64,000 bases of DNA from Rheinheimera mesophila (GTDB lineage Bacteria; Pseudomonadota; Gammaproteobacteria; Enterobacterales; Alteromonadaceae): positions 1 through 64,000 of the forward strand of contig NZ_LAVS01000096.1 in the NCBI RefSeq assembly GCF_000986865.1, given 5' to 3'. A program made the translations under genes and the position numbers. The notes under the pieces were generated by a model. That model searched no databases. It was given only the letters and a program-made list of their open reading frames with translations, and was not told the DNA's origin. This document shows, piece by piece, positions 28,473 to 38,741 of this stretch (its first letter is position 1; each line of letters begins with the position of its first letter).

Positions 28473-29816
28473 TTAAATCAATCGCTTGACCACTAAATCT
28501 GCACCTATCCGACGCAACTGACCTAACAGTTTTTGCACCACGTCCGGATAATCGCGCACAGTTTCAATTTCTGAATAATGCACAATTTCGCTGGCGTGGG
28601 CTGTGATCACCTGTTTTTCCTGCTCCAGCAAGGTTTTTAGTTGCTGCAGGTCATCTTCGACATAAATTCCATTTTCAAAATCAAGCGAAAAAGCCCGTGG
28701 ATTCAGATTGTGGCCGGTAAATAGATGTTTGACCCCATCCACACTTAAGCCTTTGAGGTGATAACTGTTGTCTTCATGTTTCCACAGTTTGACGTGCAAT
28801 ATACCGGCATCGATAAACTTTTGATTGGCACGGACAAACTTACGCAAAATAGTTTCGTAGAAATAAGGTAAACCACCAATTTTGCTAAAACGCTGGCCTG
28901 GCGGAATGTAAAAATCGTTAGCGGTTTTATCGCCCACTACTATGGTCACAGTGACACCACGTTTTAAACATTTACGCAGCGCTCTGGCCAAAGCCACAGG
29001 CGGATTAAAATAAGGAGTGTAAATCAGCACATCCTGCTGCGCTACAGCAAGCAAAGCCAGTACAGTGCTATTGAGCTCATTGTTGCGGCGCCCTAAGCCC
29101 ATCAGCAACGAAGCGCGTAAGGCTGAATCTGTTTTATCTTCATAATGATAACGGGTGGCTTTGGCATGTTTGAGCCATAAACGTGACTGACGTTTGACTG
29201 CCTGACTGACATAAGCTTCGTCATCCAGCAACTGTGGTGTTTGTTCTTCATCACCAAATAACTGCTGATGGGCCTGCACTATCGCATCTGTCATCACCTG
29301 ATTTTGCAGCACCAGATAGCGGTCCGCCCGGTAGCGGTTTTGCTCTGCCAGATAAACATTATTCAGCGAAGCGCCGCTGTACAGCAGGGTGTGATCAAAC
29401 ACAAAACCTTTTAAATGCAGCACACCAAAGAGTTCACGCTTTTTTACCGGTACACCAATAATTTGGATCGGCAGCTCGTAGTCTTTGGCAATCTCACGAT
29501 AAAAATCATTATTGGTGCGCGCACCTTCCTGACCTATCAAGCCACGACGGGCTCTGTGATAATCAACATAAACCGTGACCTGTAAATCAGGTTTTTGCTG
29601 TTTGGCACTGAATAAAGCCCGCAGAATTTGTTCGCCTGCTTCATCGGCTTGCAGATACAACGCCGTGATCACAATACGATGTTGCGCACGCTGGATCAGT
29701 TCCAGCACTGTGCTTTTGTAATCGGCGGCTGACCAGAGGACAGAAACGGTTTCAGCAACCAGATCTGTTTTTGGCAATTTGGCCAGACGGCGTCTATTTA
29801 ACAAAGTTTGTAACAT
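28473..29816 (-). CDS. pssA: CDP-diacylglycerol-serine O-phosphatidyltransferase
   Basis: 447 residues of the phospholipase-D-like PssA of Gammaproteobacteria. Two HKD motifs are present: 'HLKGFVFDHTLLYSGASLN' in the first half and 'HVKLWKHEDNSYHLKGLSVD' in the second. It makes phosphatidylserine from CDP-diacylglycerol and serine, the first step to phosphatidylethanolamine, as a peripheral membrane and ribosome-bound protein. 'LYTPYFNPP' and 'GRRNNELN' are also family-typical. It is downstream of tldD by 147 bases and has a poly-basic N-terminus (NRRRLAKLPK) suited to membrane contact. Confidence 0.94.
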   Translation of the reverse strand: MLQTLLNRRRLAKLPKTDLVAETVSVLWSAADYKSTVLELIQRAQHRIVITALYLQADEAGEQILRALFSAKQQKPDLQVTVYVDYHRARRGLIGQEGARTNNDFYREIAKDYELPIQIIGVPVKKRELFGVLHLKGFVFDHTLLYSGASLNNVYLAEQNRYRADRYLVLQNQVMTDAIVQAHQQLFGDEEQTPQLLDDEAYVSQAVKRQSRLWLKHAKATRYHYEDKTDSALRASLLMGLGRRNNELNSTVLALLAVAQQDVLIYTPYFNPPVALARALRKCLKRGVTVTIVVGDKTANDFYIPPGQRFSKIGGLPYFYETILRKFVRANQKFIDAGILHVKLWKHEDNSYHLKGLSVDGVKHLFTGHNLNPRAFSLDFENGIYVEDDLQQLKTLLEQEKQVITAHASEIVHYSEIETVRDYPDVVQKLLGQLRRIGADLVVKRLI

Positions 29817-29963
29817 AACAGGCGAAATTCTCAGTCGGTTAAACGGAGATCAGAACACAATGCTGTGAACACGGTGATCGGACCCCATTTTTAGCTCTCT
29901 CTAATGAGTTGGATCTTGCCGCAAAACGGCACAAAGTCCTAGCGTTTTTCGTCAGGATAGCCG

Positions 29964-31403
29964 TTATGCCGTACCGCCGACCGTCATTGCATCCAGTTTT
30001 AAGGTAGGTTGTCCCACCCCTACTGGCAGACTTTGACCTTGCTTACCGCAGACCCCCACACCAGTGTCTAACGATAGATCATTCCCCACCATAGACACTT
30101 GTTGCATCGCCTCCGGGCCATTGCCGATCAGAGTTGCACCTTTAATAGGAGTGGTAATTTTGCCATTTTCAATCAGGTAGGCTTCTGAAGCGGAGAATAC
30201 AAATTTGCCGGATGTGATATCCACCTGGCCACCACCAAAGTTTGGCGCATAAATACCTTTTTTCACACTGCCAATAATTTCTTGTGGATCATAGTCCCCG
30301 GCCAACATGTAGGTATTGGTCATACGGGGCATAGGCAAATGAGCAAATGACTCACGACGGCCATTGCCTGTCGGAGCTACATTCATCAGCATGGCATTGT
30401 GTTTATCCTGAATATAGCCCTTGAGAATACCTTTTTCGATCAGCACGTTACATTGACTGGCAGTGCCTTCGTCATCGACATTCAGTGAACCACGTCTATG
30501 CGCTAAAGTACCATCATCGACAATAGTGCAGTGCCTGGACGCCACCTGCTCACCAACACGACCAGAAAAAGTAGAAGAGCCTTTGCGGTTAAAATCCCCT
30601 TCCAGACCATGGCCTACCGCTTCGTGTAACAACACGCCCGGCCAGCCAGAGCCCAAGACCACAGGCATAGTACCGGCAGGTGCATCAACCGCTGTTAAGT
30701 TCACCTGAGCCATACGCACAGCTTCACGGGCATAGCCCTGCCAACGCGGCGAACCATTCACATCTTCGAGGAAATACTGATAGTTGGTACGGGCACCACC
30801 ACCACTGCCACCGCGCTCACGACGACCGTTATGCTGCAGTAAGACAGAGCAATTCAGTCGCACCAAAGGCCGAATATCTGTCGCAAAAGTACCATCAGAG
30901 GCCGCTACTAACACTTCTTCATAAACGCCGGATAAACTGACCGCCACTTGTTCTGCTCTGCTGTCGAGGCTACGAATATAAGCTTCAATTTGCTTGAGCA
31001 GCTCCACCTTGGCAGTATTGTCTAAACTTTGCAGCGGCTCACAAGGCAAATAAATTTGCGGCTGGGATTGTGACTTAAAAACCTGCACTGCGCCTTGTTG
31101 CCCCACTGCAGCTATACCACGGGCCGCCTCTGCCGCCTGTTTTAAGGCGGCGGCTGAAATAGAATCGGCATAGGCAAAACCAGTTTTTTCGCCACTGATC
31201 GCACGAACACCAACCCCACGCTCAATATTAAAAGAGCCATCTTTGACTAAACCATCTTCTAAACCCCAGGACTCATGCACACTGGACTGAAAATACAAAT
31301 CAGCGTAGTCCAGTTTATGCGCAAACAAAAAGCCTAAGCTTTGCTGTAAATCACTGGCGCTCAAGTCACTGGCGCTTAACAGGTTCTGTTCGACCTTATT
31401 CAT
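29964..31403 (-). CDS. tldD: TldD metalloprotease, catalytic subunit of TldD/PmbA
   Basis: 479 residues. The zinc site is '[13 protein letters not shown]', with the first His at residue 260. '[18 protein letters not shown]' near the N-terminus and '[33 protein letters not shown]' (two blocks of the family signature) at the end are also clear. It forms a heterodimer with PmbA/TldE, encoded 2.2 kb away here. The start overlaps the nit gene stop by 4 bases (ATGA). Confidence 0.96.
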   Translation of the reverse strand: MNKVEQNLLSASDLSASDLQQSLGFLFAHKLDYADLYFQSSVHESWGLEDGLVKDGSFNIERGVGVRAISGEKTGFAYADSISAAALKQAAEAARGIAAVGQQGAVQVFKSQSQPQIYLPCEPLQSLDNTAKVELLKQIEAYIRSLDSRAEQVAVSLSGVYEEVLVAASDGTFATDIRPLVRLNCSVLLQHNGRRERGGSGGGARTNYQYFLEDVNGSPRWQGYAREAVRMAQVNLTAVDAPAGTMPVVLGSGWPGVLLHEAVGHGLEGDFNRKGSSTFSGRVGEQVASRHCTIVDDGTLAHRRGSLNVDDEGTASQCNVLIEKGILKGYIQDKHNAMLMNVAPTGNGRRESFAHLPMPRMTNTYMLAGDYDPQEIIGSVKKGIYAPNFGGGQVDITSGKFVFSASEAYLIENGKITTPIKGATLIGNGPEAMQQVSMVGNDLSLDTGVGVCGKQGQSLPVGVGQPTLKLDAMTVGGTA

Positions 31404-32239
31404 GTTTTGAACTCACTTTGAAATCTGTTGTGGTGCCTTATTGGCATTTTCTCTGCCAACTGCTGGCAAAGATCTAAATCTGTTTCGACACTCAGCACCA
31501 TTTCGCTGCTGCCATCGGCTTCGGCCAGAATACGGCCCCAGGGGTCGATAATTAAACTATGGCCATAGGTCTGACGACCATTGGGATGAGTACCCACCTG
31601 AGCTGGTGCCACGACAAAACTCTGGGTTTCGATAGCACGGGCTCTTAACAAAGTATGCCAATGCGCCTCTCCTGTCACAGTAGTAAAGGCCGAGGGCACC
31701 GCCATCACGTTCATGCCCTGGGCGGCCAAAGCCTGGGCTAAGCCCGGAAAACGCATATCGTAGCAAATCAGCATGCCTAACTTTAACTGCGCCAGTTGAG
31801 CCAGAGTTAACTTCTGACCCGGCATAGTAGTGGCGGACTCCAGATACTGCTTGCTGCTGTCATTAACTAAGGCATCAAACAAATGAATTTTCTGATAATC
31901 CGCCAGTAACTCGCCGTTTGGGCTGTATAACAAACTACTGGCGGCAAAACGGCTTGGATCAGAAGTTTGGGTGGGCAAAGTACCCACTAATAAATGTAGC
32001 TGATGTTGTTTTGCCAAAGCTGCATAGGCGTTTTGCAAAGGACCAGAGCCTAAGGCTTCCGCCAATTGCAGGTTTAAGCCGTCAGGGCCGGCAAATACAG
32101 CGACACCTTCAGGCAATACTGCCAGATGTTGTGATGCTTTAGGCAACTGAGCCAGCAACTGATCCACTTTCTCCAGATTCACTAAAGGATCAGGTCCACT
32201 GGTCATTTGTACCGCAGATAAACGCCAGAGCTTAGCCAT
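31400..32239 (-). CDS. Nitrilase-superfamily amidase, Nit1-like (deaminated glutathione amidase)
   Basis: 279 residues with the Glu-Lys-Cys triad at E44 (AVLPEG), K117 (DYQKIHLF) and C159 ([10 protein letters not shown]). Its position between yhdP and tldD is conserved in many gammaproteobacteria. Nit1-type enzymes in this branch hydrolyse deaminated glutathione, a metabolite-repair job in the cytosol. It overlaps yhdP by 8 bases and tldD by 4. The triad is certain; the substrate is inferred from the branch and context. Confidence 0.87.
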   Translation of the reverse strand: MAKLWRLSAVQMTSGPDPLVNLEKVDQLLAQLPKASQHLAVLPEGVAVFAGPDGLNLQLAEALGSGPLQNAYAALAKQHQLHLLVGTLPTQTSDPSRFAASSLLYSPNGELLADYQKIHLFDALVNDSSKQYLESATTMPGQKLTLAQLAQLKLGMLICYDMRFPGLAQALAAQGMNVMAVPSAFTTVTGEAHWHTLLRARAIETQSFVVAPAQVGTHPNGRQTYGHSLIIDPWGRILAEADGSSEMVLSVETDLDLCQQLAEKMPIRHHNRFQSEFKT

Positions 32240-35200
32240 TGGCTTTCTCCCTGCTTTGCTCTTTTGCTTTACTGCTCGCAGCGGGTTTAACCGGCTTTTG
32301 CTGCGGTTCTTGTTCTTGCTGCAAACGTAAACGTTTTTCCTGCTCGGCTTTTAATAATTCAGAACGAGGGATCTCTACCTCTGTGGTGTGCCGCGCAACC
32401 TCAACCACTTCCGGCTGATCAAAATTACCTGTCACGACAAAGTTAACTTTCGACACCACCTCAGCCGACTCCACGATTTCATCCAGAGCCAAAGCGGCTA
32501 AGCCTGTGGCCGGATTAAATTGCAATAAAGCGACTAACACCGGCAGACTCGAGGTGATCTTCGGTAAAAATGCCATCTGATAATCCAGTTGCCTTGTGAC
32601 TAAATCAGCATAACCCTGGATCTCAATTTTACCGGCAGCACCGTCCACTACAGTGTTATTGGTGTGCACTACACCTTTATCCAGTTGCAAGTCGCCTTTC
32701 ATTTCCGTGTAGAAAAAGCCTTTGGCGAAGATATCCCTGAAGTCCAGTTTCAACTTACGCACCAACGATCCCAGACTGAATAACGACAGTAAACGAGCGC
32801 CTTTGTCACTGACTTCAGACAACGAACCTTCACCCAACTGCCAGTTCAGTTTGCCAGCTAAAGTGGCATAGTTAAACTGAGTGGGGCCACCAGCCCAGCT
32901 TAGGTTGTCAATTTGCACTTGGGCAGAACTGCCCGCAATCGCCGAGCTTAAGTGGTAATCTTTCATCAATTGACCAAAATCCGGACTGGTTAAGCTCGCG
33001 GATAACGTGGTCACTCCGGCCTCTGCATCTTTTTGCCACTGACCTTTGATACTGAGCTGATGCTTTTTATAGCGGGATTCAAAACTATGTATAGTTAAAC
33101 GCTCACCGTCTGCTTCGGTCTGCATCGTCAGGTGACCTAAATCAAAAGGTCCAAACACACAACGCTTACAGTCCAGGTTGATCGGAGGCAAATCAGCCAG
33201 CCAGGGCATGGGTTCAGGTTTCACCACTTCAGCCAGGGCTTTGGCAATTTGTTGTTCTTTCGTAAGCTTTGCCAGAGATTCTGCAGCAGCCAAAGCTTCA
33301 GCTTCGGCTTTCACCGGGTCGTAAGGGAATAATTGCAAGAACTCCAGATTGGCCGCTATGCCCTGCGCCATCAAATCTTTTGCTAAGGTTAACTGGCCTT
33401 TGGTTTGACTGGAGTTAATGTCAACAACCCAGGCATCCTGTTGTGGTTTTAACTGCAGTTGCACCTGTTCGAAGCGGATATCCTCAGTCACCGTCAGGGT
33501 ATTCACTTTGGCTTTGACTGAAGTTAGCGCAGGCAATAGTCCGGTGTCATCCGATTGCTGACTGATCTGCTGACGGATCAGATCAAACCAGGGCATAAAG
33601 TCGGTTTTATCCAGCTCAGCGCTAATGGTAAAACCATCGGCAAAACCAGCATTTTCTTTACTGCCTAAGCTTAAATGCGCACGACCAATTTGCCCCTGCG
33701 CATGCAGATAACTGGCATCAAAAAAGACTAAATCCTGATACGTCAGGGCGATGACAGAGTTGTCCTGACTGCCACTGGAGGACCAGAACACAGTGCCGGT
33801 CTGACCGGCTGGTTTTGCCAGCGGCGCAGGTAGCACTAATTCGGTATCAGTTAAATCTAAGGCCAGATCAGCCTGATAGGTATACCCCTCACCAGCCAAT
33901 AATAAATCCAGCTTAAACTGCCAGTTTAACGGGCCTGTAGCAAACTGCTCCAGTTGAGGCGCCAGGCTCAGTAGTAATTCCTGACTGTTCTGCAATCCCT
34001 GACTTAACAAAGAAATTTTGTAATTGTCCTGCTGCTGTGCACCACGAAAACCAAACTGCACTGGAATATTGCTGATAAATAGCTGCAAATCGTCAGCCGT
34101 CAGAACATCGTTGTGAAATGACAGTCTGCCTGTCAGATTCTCCCCTACCAGAGCTGGTGCAGACAACGCCACCCCATTGCGTTCAAAATCAATAGCGCCT
34201 TTGACATCAACGCTTGGCTCATTCAACCCCAGGGTCAGACGCACGTCACCTTTCACCGGCCCTGTCACGCCTAAATAAGCCAGCGTTTCACCGACAGAAT
34301 CATGTAAAGGTGAAGCCTGCATTAAGGTCGTTACCTGTTCAGCCAGTAACTGCTGTTTAATATCAATAATTAAATGTTCGGCATTGTACAAATCAGGAAT
34401 GGCGACTTGTACGCCCTGATCCACAGGGGCATCCACCAAATAACCGGATTTACTGCTGATCAGCATGGCGGCATTTTCAAAAAATAGTTCAGCCGATAAA
34501 TCCGTTAAGCTGGGCCAGTTTTCATCAAATAAAAACTCGGCATTGGTGACATCGGCCAGTGCCTGAAATACCCCATCTTTTCCGGCATAAGGGTAGGCTG
34601 CAAAATTACCGGACCACAGCACTTTGCCTGAGCTGACATCGCCCGACACCAGGGCTGGTTTCAAATAATTGATCACCGACTCTGGCATGTAAAATTTCGG
34701 GAAAAACTGCTCTGCGTTTTGTACCGGCACACCATGCAGCTCAGCCACTAAATCCATATCAGGTTGATCGTCCAGATTGACCACCAGCTCAGCTTCCAGA
34801 GTAAAGGCGTCTTGCCATAAGCTCAGATAAGGCACCAGAATTTGCCAGTTGCCCGCTCTTTTGCGCCAGGCCAGTTCTAATTCAGCCCCTGTGTAAGTCC
34901 AATCTTTACTGAAGGCCTGGCCCCACTGCAGCGCGCCATCTTCTGCTTTTAAACCCAGCCAGCCAAAATGTTCAGATGCGACAAAACGGCCATGAAAACC
35001 TTTCACACCCGGCACATCAGCCACAGGTGCTGAAGCGAGTTCATTAAACTGACCGGATAAGTACCACTGTTCGTTTTCGGTGATCAGGTCCAGTCGTTCG
35101 ACTTTGCCATCCAGTTGGTAAGCAAGCAGCGACTGCAATTGCTCCGAACCATCAGAAAACAGTTCCAGTAAAGGACGGGCGACCCCCAACTGCACATTCT

Positions 35201-36218
35201 GTAACGAAGCCTGATAACCCAATTCATTCTGACTGAGTTGCAACTGTAAACCTGGCCAGCTTTGACTGCTGTTACTCAGCGTCATAGGGCTGGAACTTAA
35301 ATTCCAGCCTTTGGCCATAGGCACCCAACGCAGATAACCGTCAGACAAGGCGACTTTGTTCCAGACCCCATCTTTCAGCCAGCCGACGTTGTTATCCGAC
35401 AAAGCCACATCAATCTGCTGTAACTTACCGGCTTTAATATCCCCCCAGGCGGCGAAGTTTAATTTGGCACTGTTGAGTTTACGGGTTTGCGGTAACAACT
35501 GCTGAAACCAGGGCAACAAGTCCAGTTGCTGGCTGGCCAGATACAACTGGCCCTGAGCCTTAGACGGCTCACCAGTTAAATCAATGATAAAAGACAAGGT
35601 ATTGGCGGTGACATCAGCCACAGACAGCTCACCCCAGCCCTGATGCCGCTCGCCTTCGTTTTGCCAGTTCAGCGCTTTGATATCCAACCGGATATCCTCG
35701 TCTTGGGTGTTGTTGAACACCAGTTGGCTATCCAGCACAGAGAAATGTTGCAACTGCTTAAAAAACAGATCCTGCAAGGCATCAAATAACTGCTGATTGT
35801 CTGTCGGGGTAGCAACGCCAGTCCCCAACCAACGCTGGGCATCCACTCTGTAGGTTAAACCTGTCAGTTCAAAATGAGCAGCACTGAGTTTCATGGTACG
35901 CAGCGAACGCCAGAAATCTAACCGGATCCCGGTTTCTTTGATGGTCAGTTGCGGTTGATATTGACTATCCAGCACTTCCAATTGCTGTAATACCAGAGCT
36001 GGCCCTGTACCCTGCCAGCCGGCCGACAAAGCGCCAATCCGTACTTCAGTACCATATTCGGCTTTGATCCACTGTTCAATGTCAGTTTTATAACCGGGGG
36101 CGTAAGGCAGGCCAAAACGTAAAGCAGAGACTAAGGTGGCCATCAACACCACGAAGATAGCAAAAAAGATCCAGAGCTTGTGTAAGCAATAAAACCAGGC
36201 CTGTTTTACCGTTCGCAC
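32232..36218 (-). CDS. yhdP: YhdP, AsmA-like phospholipid-transport protein
   Basis: 1328 residues, close to E. coli YhdP (1266). One N-terminal membrane helix (LWIFFAIFVVLMATLVSAL) anchors a huge beta-rich periplasmic part, expected to form a long hydrophobic groove that bridges inner and outer membranes. The C-terminal AsmA-type region (about 1050-1260, 'LDCKRCVFGPFDLG' through 'DAAGKIEIQGYADL' type stretches) is present. YhdP, TamB and YdbH together move phospholipids to the outer membrane. The tail is charged (EQEKRLRLQQEQEPQQKPVK). It shares its first base with the last base of rng. Confidence 0.93.
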   Translation of the reverse strand: MRTVKQAWFYCLHKLWIFFAIFVVLMATLVSALRFGLPYAPGYKTDIEQWIKAEYGTEVRIGALSAGWQGTGPALVLQQLEVLDSQYQPQLTIKETGIRLDFWRSLRTMKLSAAHFELTGLTYRVDAQRWLGTGVATPTDNQQLFDALQDLFFKQLQHFSVLDSQLVFNNTQDEDIRLDIKALNWQNEGERHQGWGELSVADVTANTLSFIIDLTGEPSKAQGQLYLASQQLDLLPWFQQLLPQTRKLNSAKLNFAAWGDIKAGKLQQIDVALSDNNVGWLKDGVWNKVALSDGYLRWVPMAKGWNLSSSPMTLSNSSQSWPGLQLQLSQNELGYQASLQNVQLGVARPLLELFSDGSEQLQSLLAYQLDGKVERLDLITENEQWYLSGQFNELASAPVADVPGVKGFHGRFVASEHFGWLGLKAEDGALQWGQAFSKDWTYTGAELELAWRKRAGNWQILVPYLSLWQDAFTLEAELVVNLDDQPDMDLVAELHGVPVQNAEQFFPKFYMPESVINYLKPALVSGDVSSGKVLWSGNFAAYPYAGKDGVFQALADVTNAEFLFDENWPSLTDLSAELFFENAAMLISSKSGYLVDAPVDQGVQVAIPDLYNAEHLIIDIKQQLLAEQVTTLMQASPLHDSVGETLAYLGVTGPVKGDVRLTLGLNEPSVDVKGAIDFERNGVALSAPALVGENLTGRLSFHNDVLTADDLQLFISNIPVQFGFRGAQQQDNYKISLLSQGLQNSQELLLSLAPQLEQFATGPLNWQFKLDLLLAGEGYTYQADLALDLTDTELVLPAPLAKPAGQTGTVFWSSSGSQDNSVIALTYQDLVFFDASYLHAQGQIGRAHLSLGSKENAGFADGFTISAELDKTDFMPWFDLIRQQISQQSDDTGLLPALTSVKAKVNTLTVTEDIRFEQVQLQLKPQQDAWVVDINSSQTKGQLTLAKDLMAQGIAANLEFLQLFPYDPVKAEAEALAAAESLAKLTKEQQIAKALAEVVKPEPMPWLADLPPINLDCKRCVFGPFDLGHLTMQTEADGERLTIHSFESRYKKHQLSIKGQWQKDAEAGVTTLSASLTSPDFGQLMKDYHLSSAIAGSSAQVQIDNLSWAGGPTQFNYATLAGKLNWQLGEGSLSEVSDKGARLLSLFSLGSLVRKLKLDFRDIFAKGFFYTEMKGDLQLDKGVVHTNNTVVDGAAGKIEIQGYADLVTRQLDYQMAFLPKITSSLPVLVALLQFNPATGLAALALDEIVESAEVVSKVNFVVTGNFDQPEVVEVARHTTEVEIPRSELLKAEQEKRLRLQQEQEPQQKPVKPAASSKAKEQSREKANG

Positions 36219-37687
36219 TACATCATCACCACGTCAAATTGTTCCTGACCGTATTGAGGTTCGATCACCACACTGATTTGTTTACCGATAAAAACTTCGA
36301 GTTCAGCCATGCTGTGAAATTCGTCATTAATTAACGCATCTTTTACCGCAGGTGAGGCATAGACTACAAATTTATCTGCCACATAAGCCCGGTTCACCCG
36401 CACTATTTCCCGCAATATTTCAAAACAGACCGTCTCCACTGTTTTTAAACTGCCACGGCCGGCACAGACAGGGCATTCGCCGCACAGCACATGCTCCAGA
36501 CTCTCGCGGGTGCGTTTGCGGGTCATCTCCACTAACCCAAGCGCAGAAAAACCATGAATATTGGTTTTAGTTTTATCCCGGCTCAGCGCCACTTCTAAAC
36601 TATGCAACACCCGCTTTTGGTGTTCTTCGCTTTGCATGTCGATAAAATCGATAATAATAATGCCGCCCAGATTGCGTAGTCGTAACTGACGGGCTATGGC
36701 CTGAGTGGCTTCAATATTGGTGTTAAAAATGGTTTCTTCTAAATTACGATGGCCAACAAAAGCACCGGTATTAACGTCTATCGTGGTCATGGCTTCGGTT
36801 TGGTCGATCATCAGATAACCGCCACTTTTTAGCATGACCCTGCGCTCCAGCGCGCGCTGAATTTCATTTTCCACGTCGAATAAGTCAAACACCGGCCGCT
36901 CGCCCGGATAATACTCCAGCCGGGATGTCATTTCAGGCACAAATTCTTCAGTAAAGGCATGCAGTTGCTGGTAGGTTAGTTTGCTGTCAATCCGCACCCG
37001 CTCTAAATCAGAACCGACAAAATCACGCAAAATACGATAGGCCAAGGTTAACTCTTCATACAACATGGTTTCTTTGCGGGCATTTTTTTTGCGCTTTAAA
37101 ACCTTGGCCCAGAGTTTTTGCAAAAACTTACCATCGTGCAGCAGTTCATCTTCACCTGCCCCTTCAGCTGCAGTACGAACTATGTAACCGCCGCTTTCAT
37201 CCAGACAAGTACTGACTATGTCTTTTAAACGCTGACGCTCTGCTTCACTTTCAATACGCTGCGACACCCCAACATGGGCGGAGCCCGGCATAAACACCAG
37301 ATGGCGGCTGGGTAAAGTGATATCCGTCGTTAAACGGGCGCCTTTAGTACCCAGCGGGTCTTTCACCACCTGCACCAGCAAAAACTGACCTTCGTGCACT
37401 AAAAGACGAATATCTTTGACCGGACCAGCTTTAAGTTCAGCATCGGCAATGTTTAACCCCGCAGTGACTATATCGGACGCGTGCAAAAAAGCGGCTTTAT
37501 CTAAACCGATATCGACAAAGGCAGCTTGCATCCCAGGCAATACCCGGCTGATTTTGCCCATATAAATATTGCCGACCAGCCCGTGTTTGGCCTGCCGTTC
37601 GATGTGCACTTCCTGTAACACGCCGTTTTCAATCAAAGCGACCCGGGTTTCACTGGGCGTTACATTGATCAGTAATTCTGCGCTCAT
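36218..37687 (-). CDS. rng: Ribonuclease G
   Basis: 489 residues. The S1 RNA-binding domain ('GLVGNIYMGKISRVLPGMQAAFVDIGLDKAAFLHASDI', split by loops) is followed by the RNase E/G catalytic core with 'GGYLMIDQTEAMTTIDVNTG' and 'GGIIIIDFIDM', which carry the magnesium-binding aspartates, and a Zn-link type 'CGECPVCAGRG'. It processes the 5' end of 16S rRNA and decays some mRNAs. It overlaps maf by 4 bases and yhdP by 1; maf-rng-yhdP is conserved in gammaproteobacteria. Confidence 0.97.
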   Translation of the reverse strand: MSAELLINVTPSETRVALIENGVLQEVHIERQAKHGLVGNIYMGKISRVLPGMQAAFVDIGLDKAAFLHASDIVTAGLNIADAELKAGPVKDIRLLVHEGQFLLVQVVKDPLGTKGARLTTDITLPSRHLVFMPGSAHVGVSQRIESEAERQRLKDIVSTCLDESGGYIVRTAAEGAGEDELLHDGKFLQKLWAKVLKRKKNARKETMLYEELTLAYRILRDFVGSDLERVRIDSKLTYQQLHAFTEEFVPEMTSRLEYYPGERPVFDLFDVENEIQRALERRVMLKSGGYLMIDQTEAMTTIDVNTGAFVGHRNLEETIFNTNIEATQAIARQLRLRNLGGIIIIDFIDMQSEEHQKRVLHSLEVALSRDKTKTNIHGFSALGLVEMTRKRTRESLEHVLCGECPVCAGRGSLKTVETVCFEILREIVRVNRAYVADKFVVYASPAVKDALINDEFHSMAELEVFIGKQISVVIEPQYGQEQFDVVMM

Positions 37688-38259
37688 GGCTTTTCCTTCA
37701 GAGTGAGCAACAACTGGGCCGTTTCGTACAAAGGCAAACCGACCACAGCAAAGTAGCTGCCATCTATACGCTGCACAAACTGGCCAGCCAGGCCCTGAAT
37801 ACCGTAACCACCGGCTTTATCTGCTGGTTCACCTGTGTTCCAGTACCAGAGTATTTCCTGTTCAGACAGAGGCTTAAACCAGACTTTAGTCGCGACTGTG
37901 CGACTGACTATACCCTGCTGGGTTGCCAGAGCCACCGCAGTTTTTACCCAATGACTCCGACCTGATAATAACCTCATCATGCGTTGAAAATCACCCAGGT
38001 CGGCAGGTTTACCTAACACTAAGTCGTCCACCTGCACTATGGTATCGGCGCCTAAAGTAGGAAGTGGAGTGCTTTGACTTGCAAAACCTGCCTGAGCTTT
38101 TTGCTCTGCTAAACGCAAAACGTACTGATCAGCGGTTTCTCCGTTGAGCTGAGTTTCGTCAATAGTGCCACTGACCAGCACAAACTCCTGCTGCAACTGG
38201 CCTAATAACTCGCGGCGACGGGGTGAAGCGGATGCAAGGGCAATCATACAAACACTCAA
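37684..38259 (-). CDS. maf: Maf/YhdE nucleotide pyrophosphatase
   Basis: 191 residues. 'LASASPRRRELLGQL' at the start, 'LGADTIVQVDDLVLGKP' and 'DKAGGYGIQGLAGQFVQRIDGSYFAVVGLP' are the Maf signatures. YhdE-type Maf proteins hydrolyse dTTP, UTP and modified pyrimidine nucleotides. The start at 38259 makes an ATGA overlap with mreD; a second ATG four codons later would remove only MSVC. It sits between mreD and rng, as in E. coli. Confidence 0.94.
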   Translation of the reverse strand: MSVCMIALASASPRRRELLGQLQQEFVLVSGTIDETQLNGETADQYVLRLAEQKAQAGFASQSTPLPTLGADTIVQVDDLVLGKPADLGDFQRMMRLLSGRSHWVKTAVALATQQGIVSRTVATKVWFKPLSEQEILWYWNTGEPADKAGGYGIQGLAGQFVQRIDGSYFAVVGLPLYETAQLLLTLKEKP

Positions 38260-38741
38260 TGAATTTTAAACTGGCGACGGATGCGGCGTAGTAACCAGAA
38301 AATCCAGGGCCAGACTGCAGCTCCCGTCACCACGGGCCATAAATAGGCCATAGTGAAGACTACACCGGTTAAGAAATGGCTGAGCCAAAAGATAAAGTAA
38401 TGATAAAACGCCAGGAACAGCGCTATCACTAAGCTTTGTTGCAAAATAGAGAAGTTACGGATTTTTAAATGATGGGCTGAGCAAAAATAAATGATGATCG
38501 AATACGCCAGAGCATTGACGCCAAGCACAGTACCGACCAGCACGTCCAATAAAAAGCCGACCACAAAAGCAGTGCCTATACTGACCCGGAATGGCAAAGC
38601 CAAGGCCCAGTAAAATAGCACCAGCAAAGGCCAGTCCGGGCGAAATAACTTCACCATAGCAGGCAAAGGCACTACCGCCAGCACCAGAGAAAACATCAGG
38701 GATAAATACACCAGATATAAACGATGCGACTTTTCCATCAA
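38256..38741 (-). CDS. mreD: Rod-shape protein MreD
   Basis: 161 residues with five to six membrane helices ('LYLVYLSLMFSLVLAVVPLP', 'GTAFVVGFLLDVLVGTVLG'). 'RPDWPLLVLFYWALALP' is typical of MreD. It links MreB/MreC to the elongasome in the inner membrane. It overlaps mreC and maf by 4 bases on each side. Confidence 0.94.
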   Translation of the reverse strand: MMEKSHRLYLVYLSLMFSLVLAVVPLPAMVKLFRPDWPLLVLFYWALALPFRVSIGTAFVVGFLLDVLVGTVLGVNALAYSIIIYFCSAHHLKIRNFSILQQSLVIALFLAFYHYFIFWLSHFLTGVVFTMAYLWPVVTGAAVWPWIFWLLRRIRRQFKIH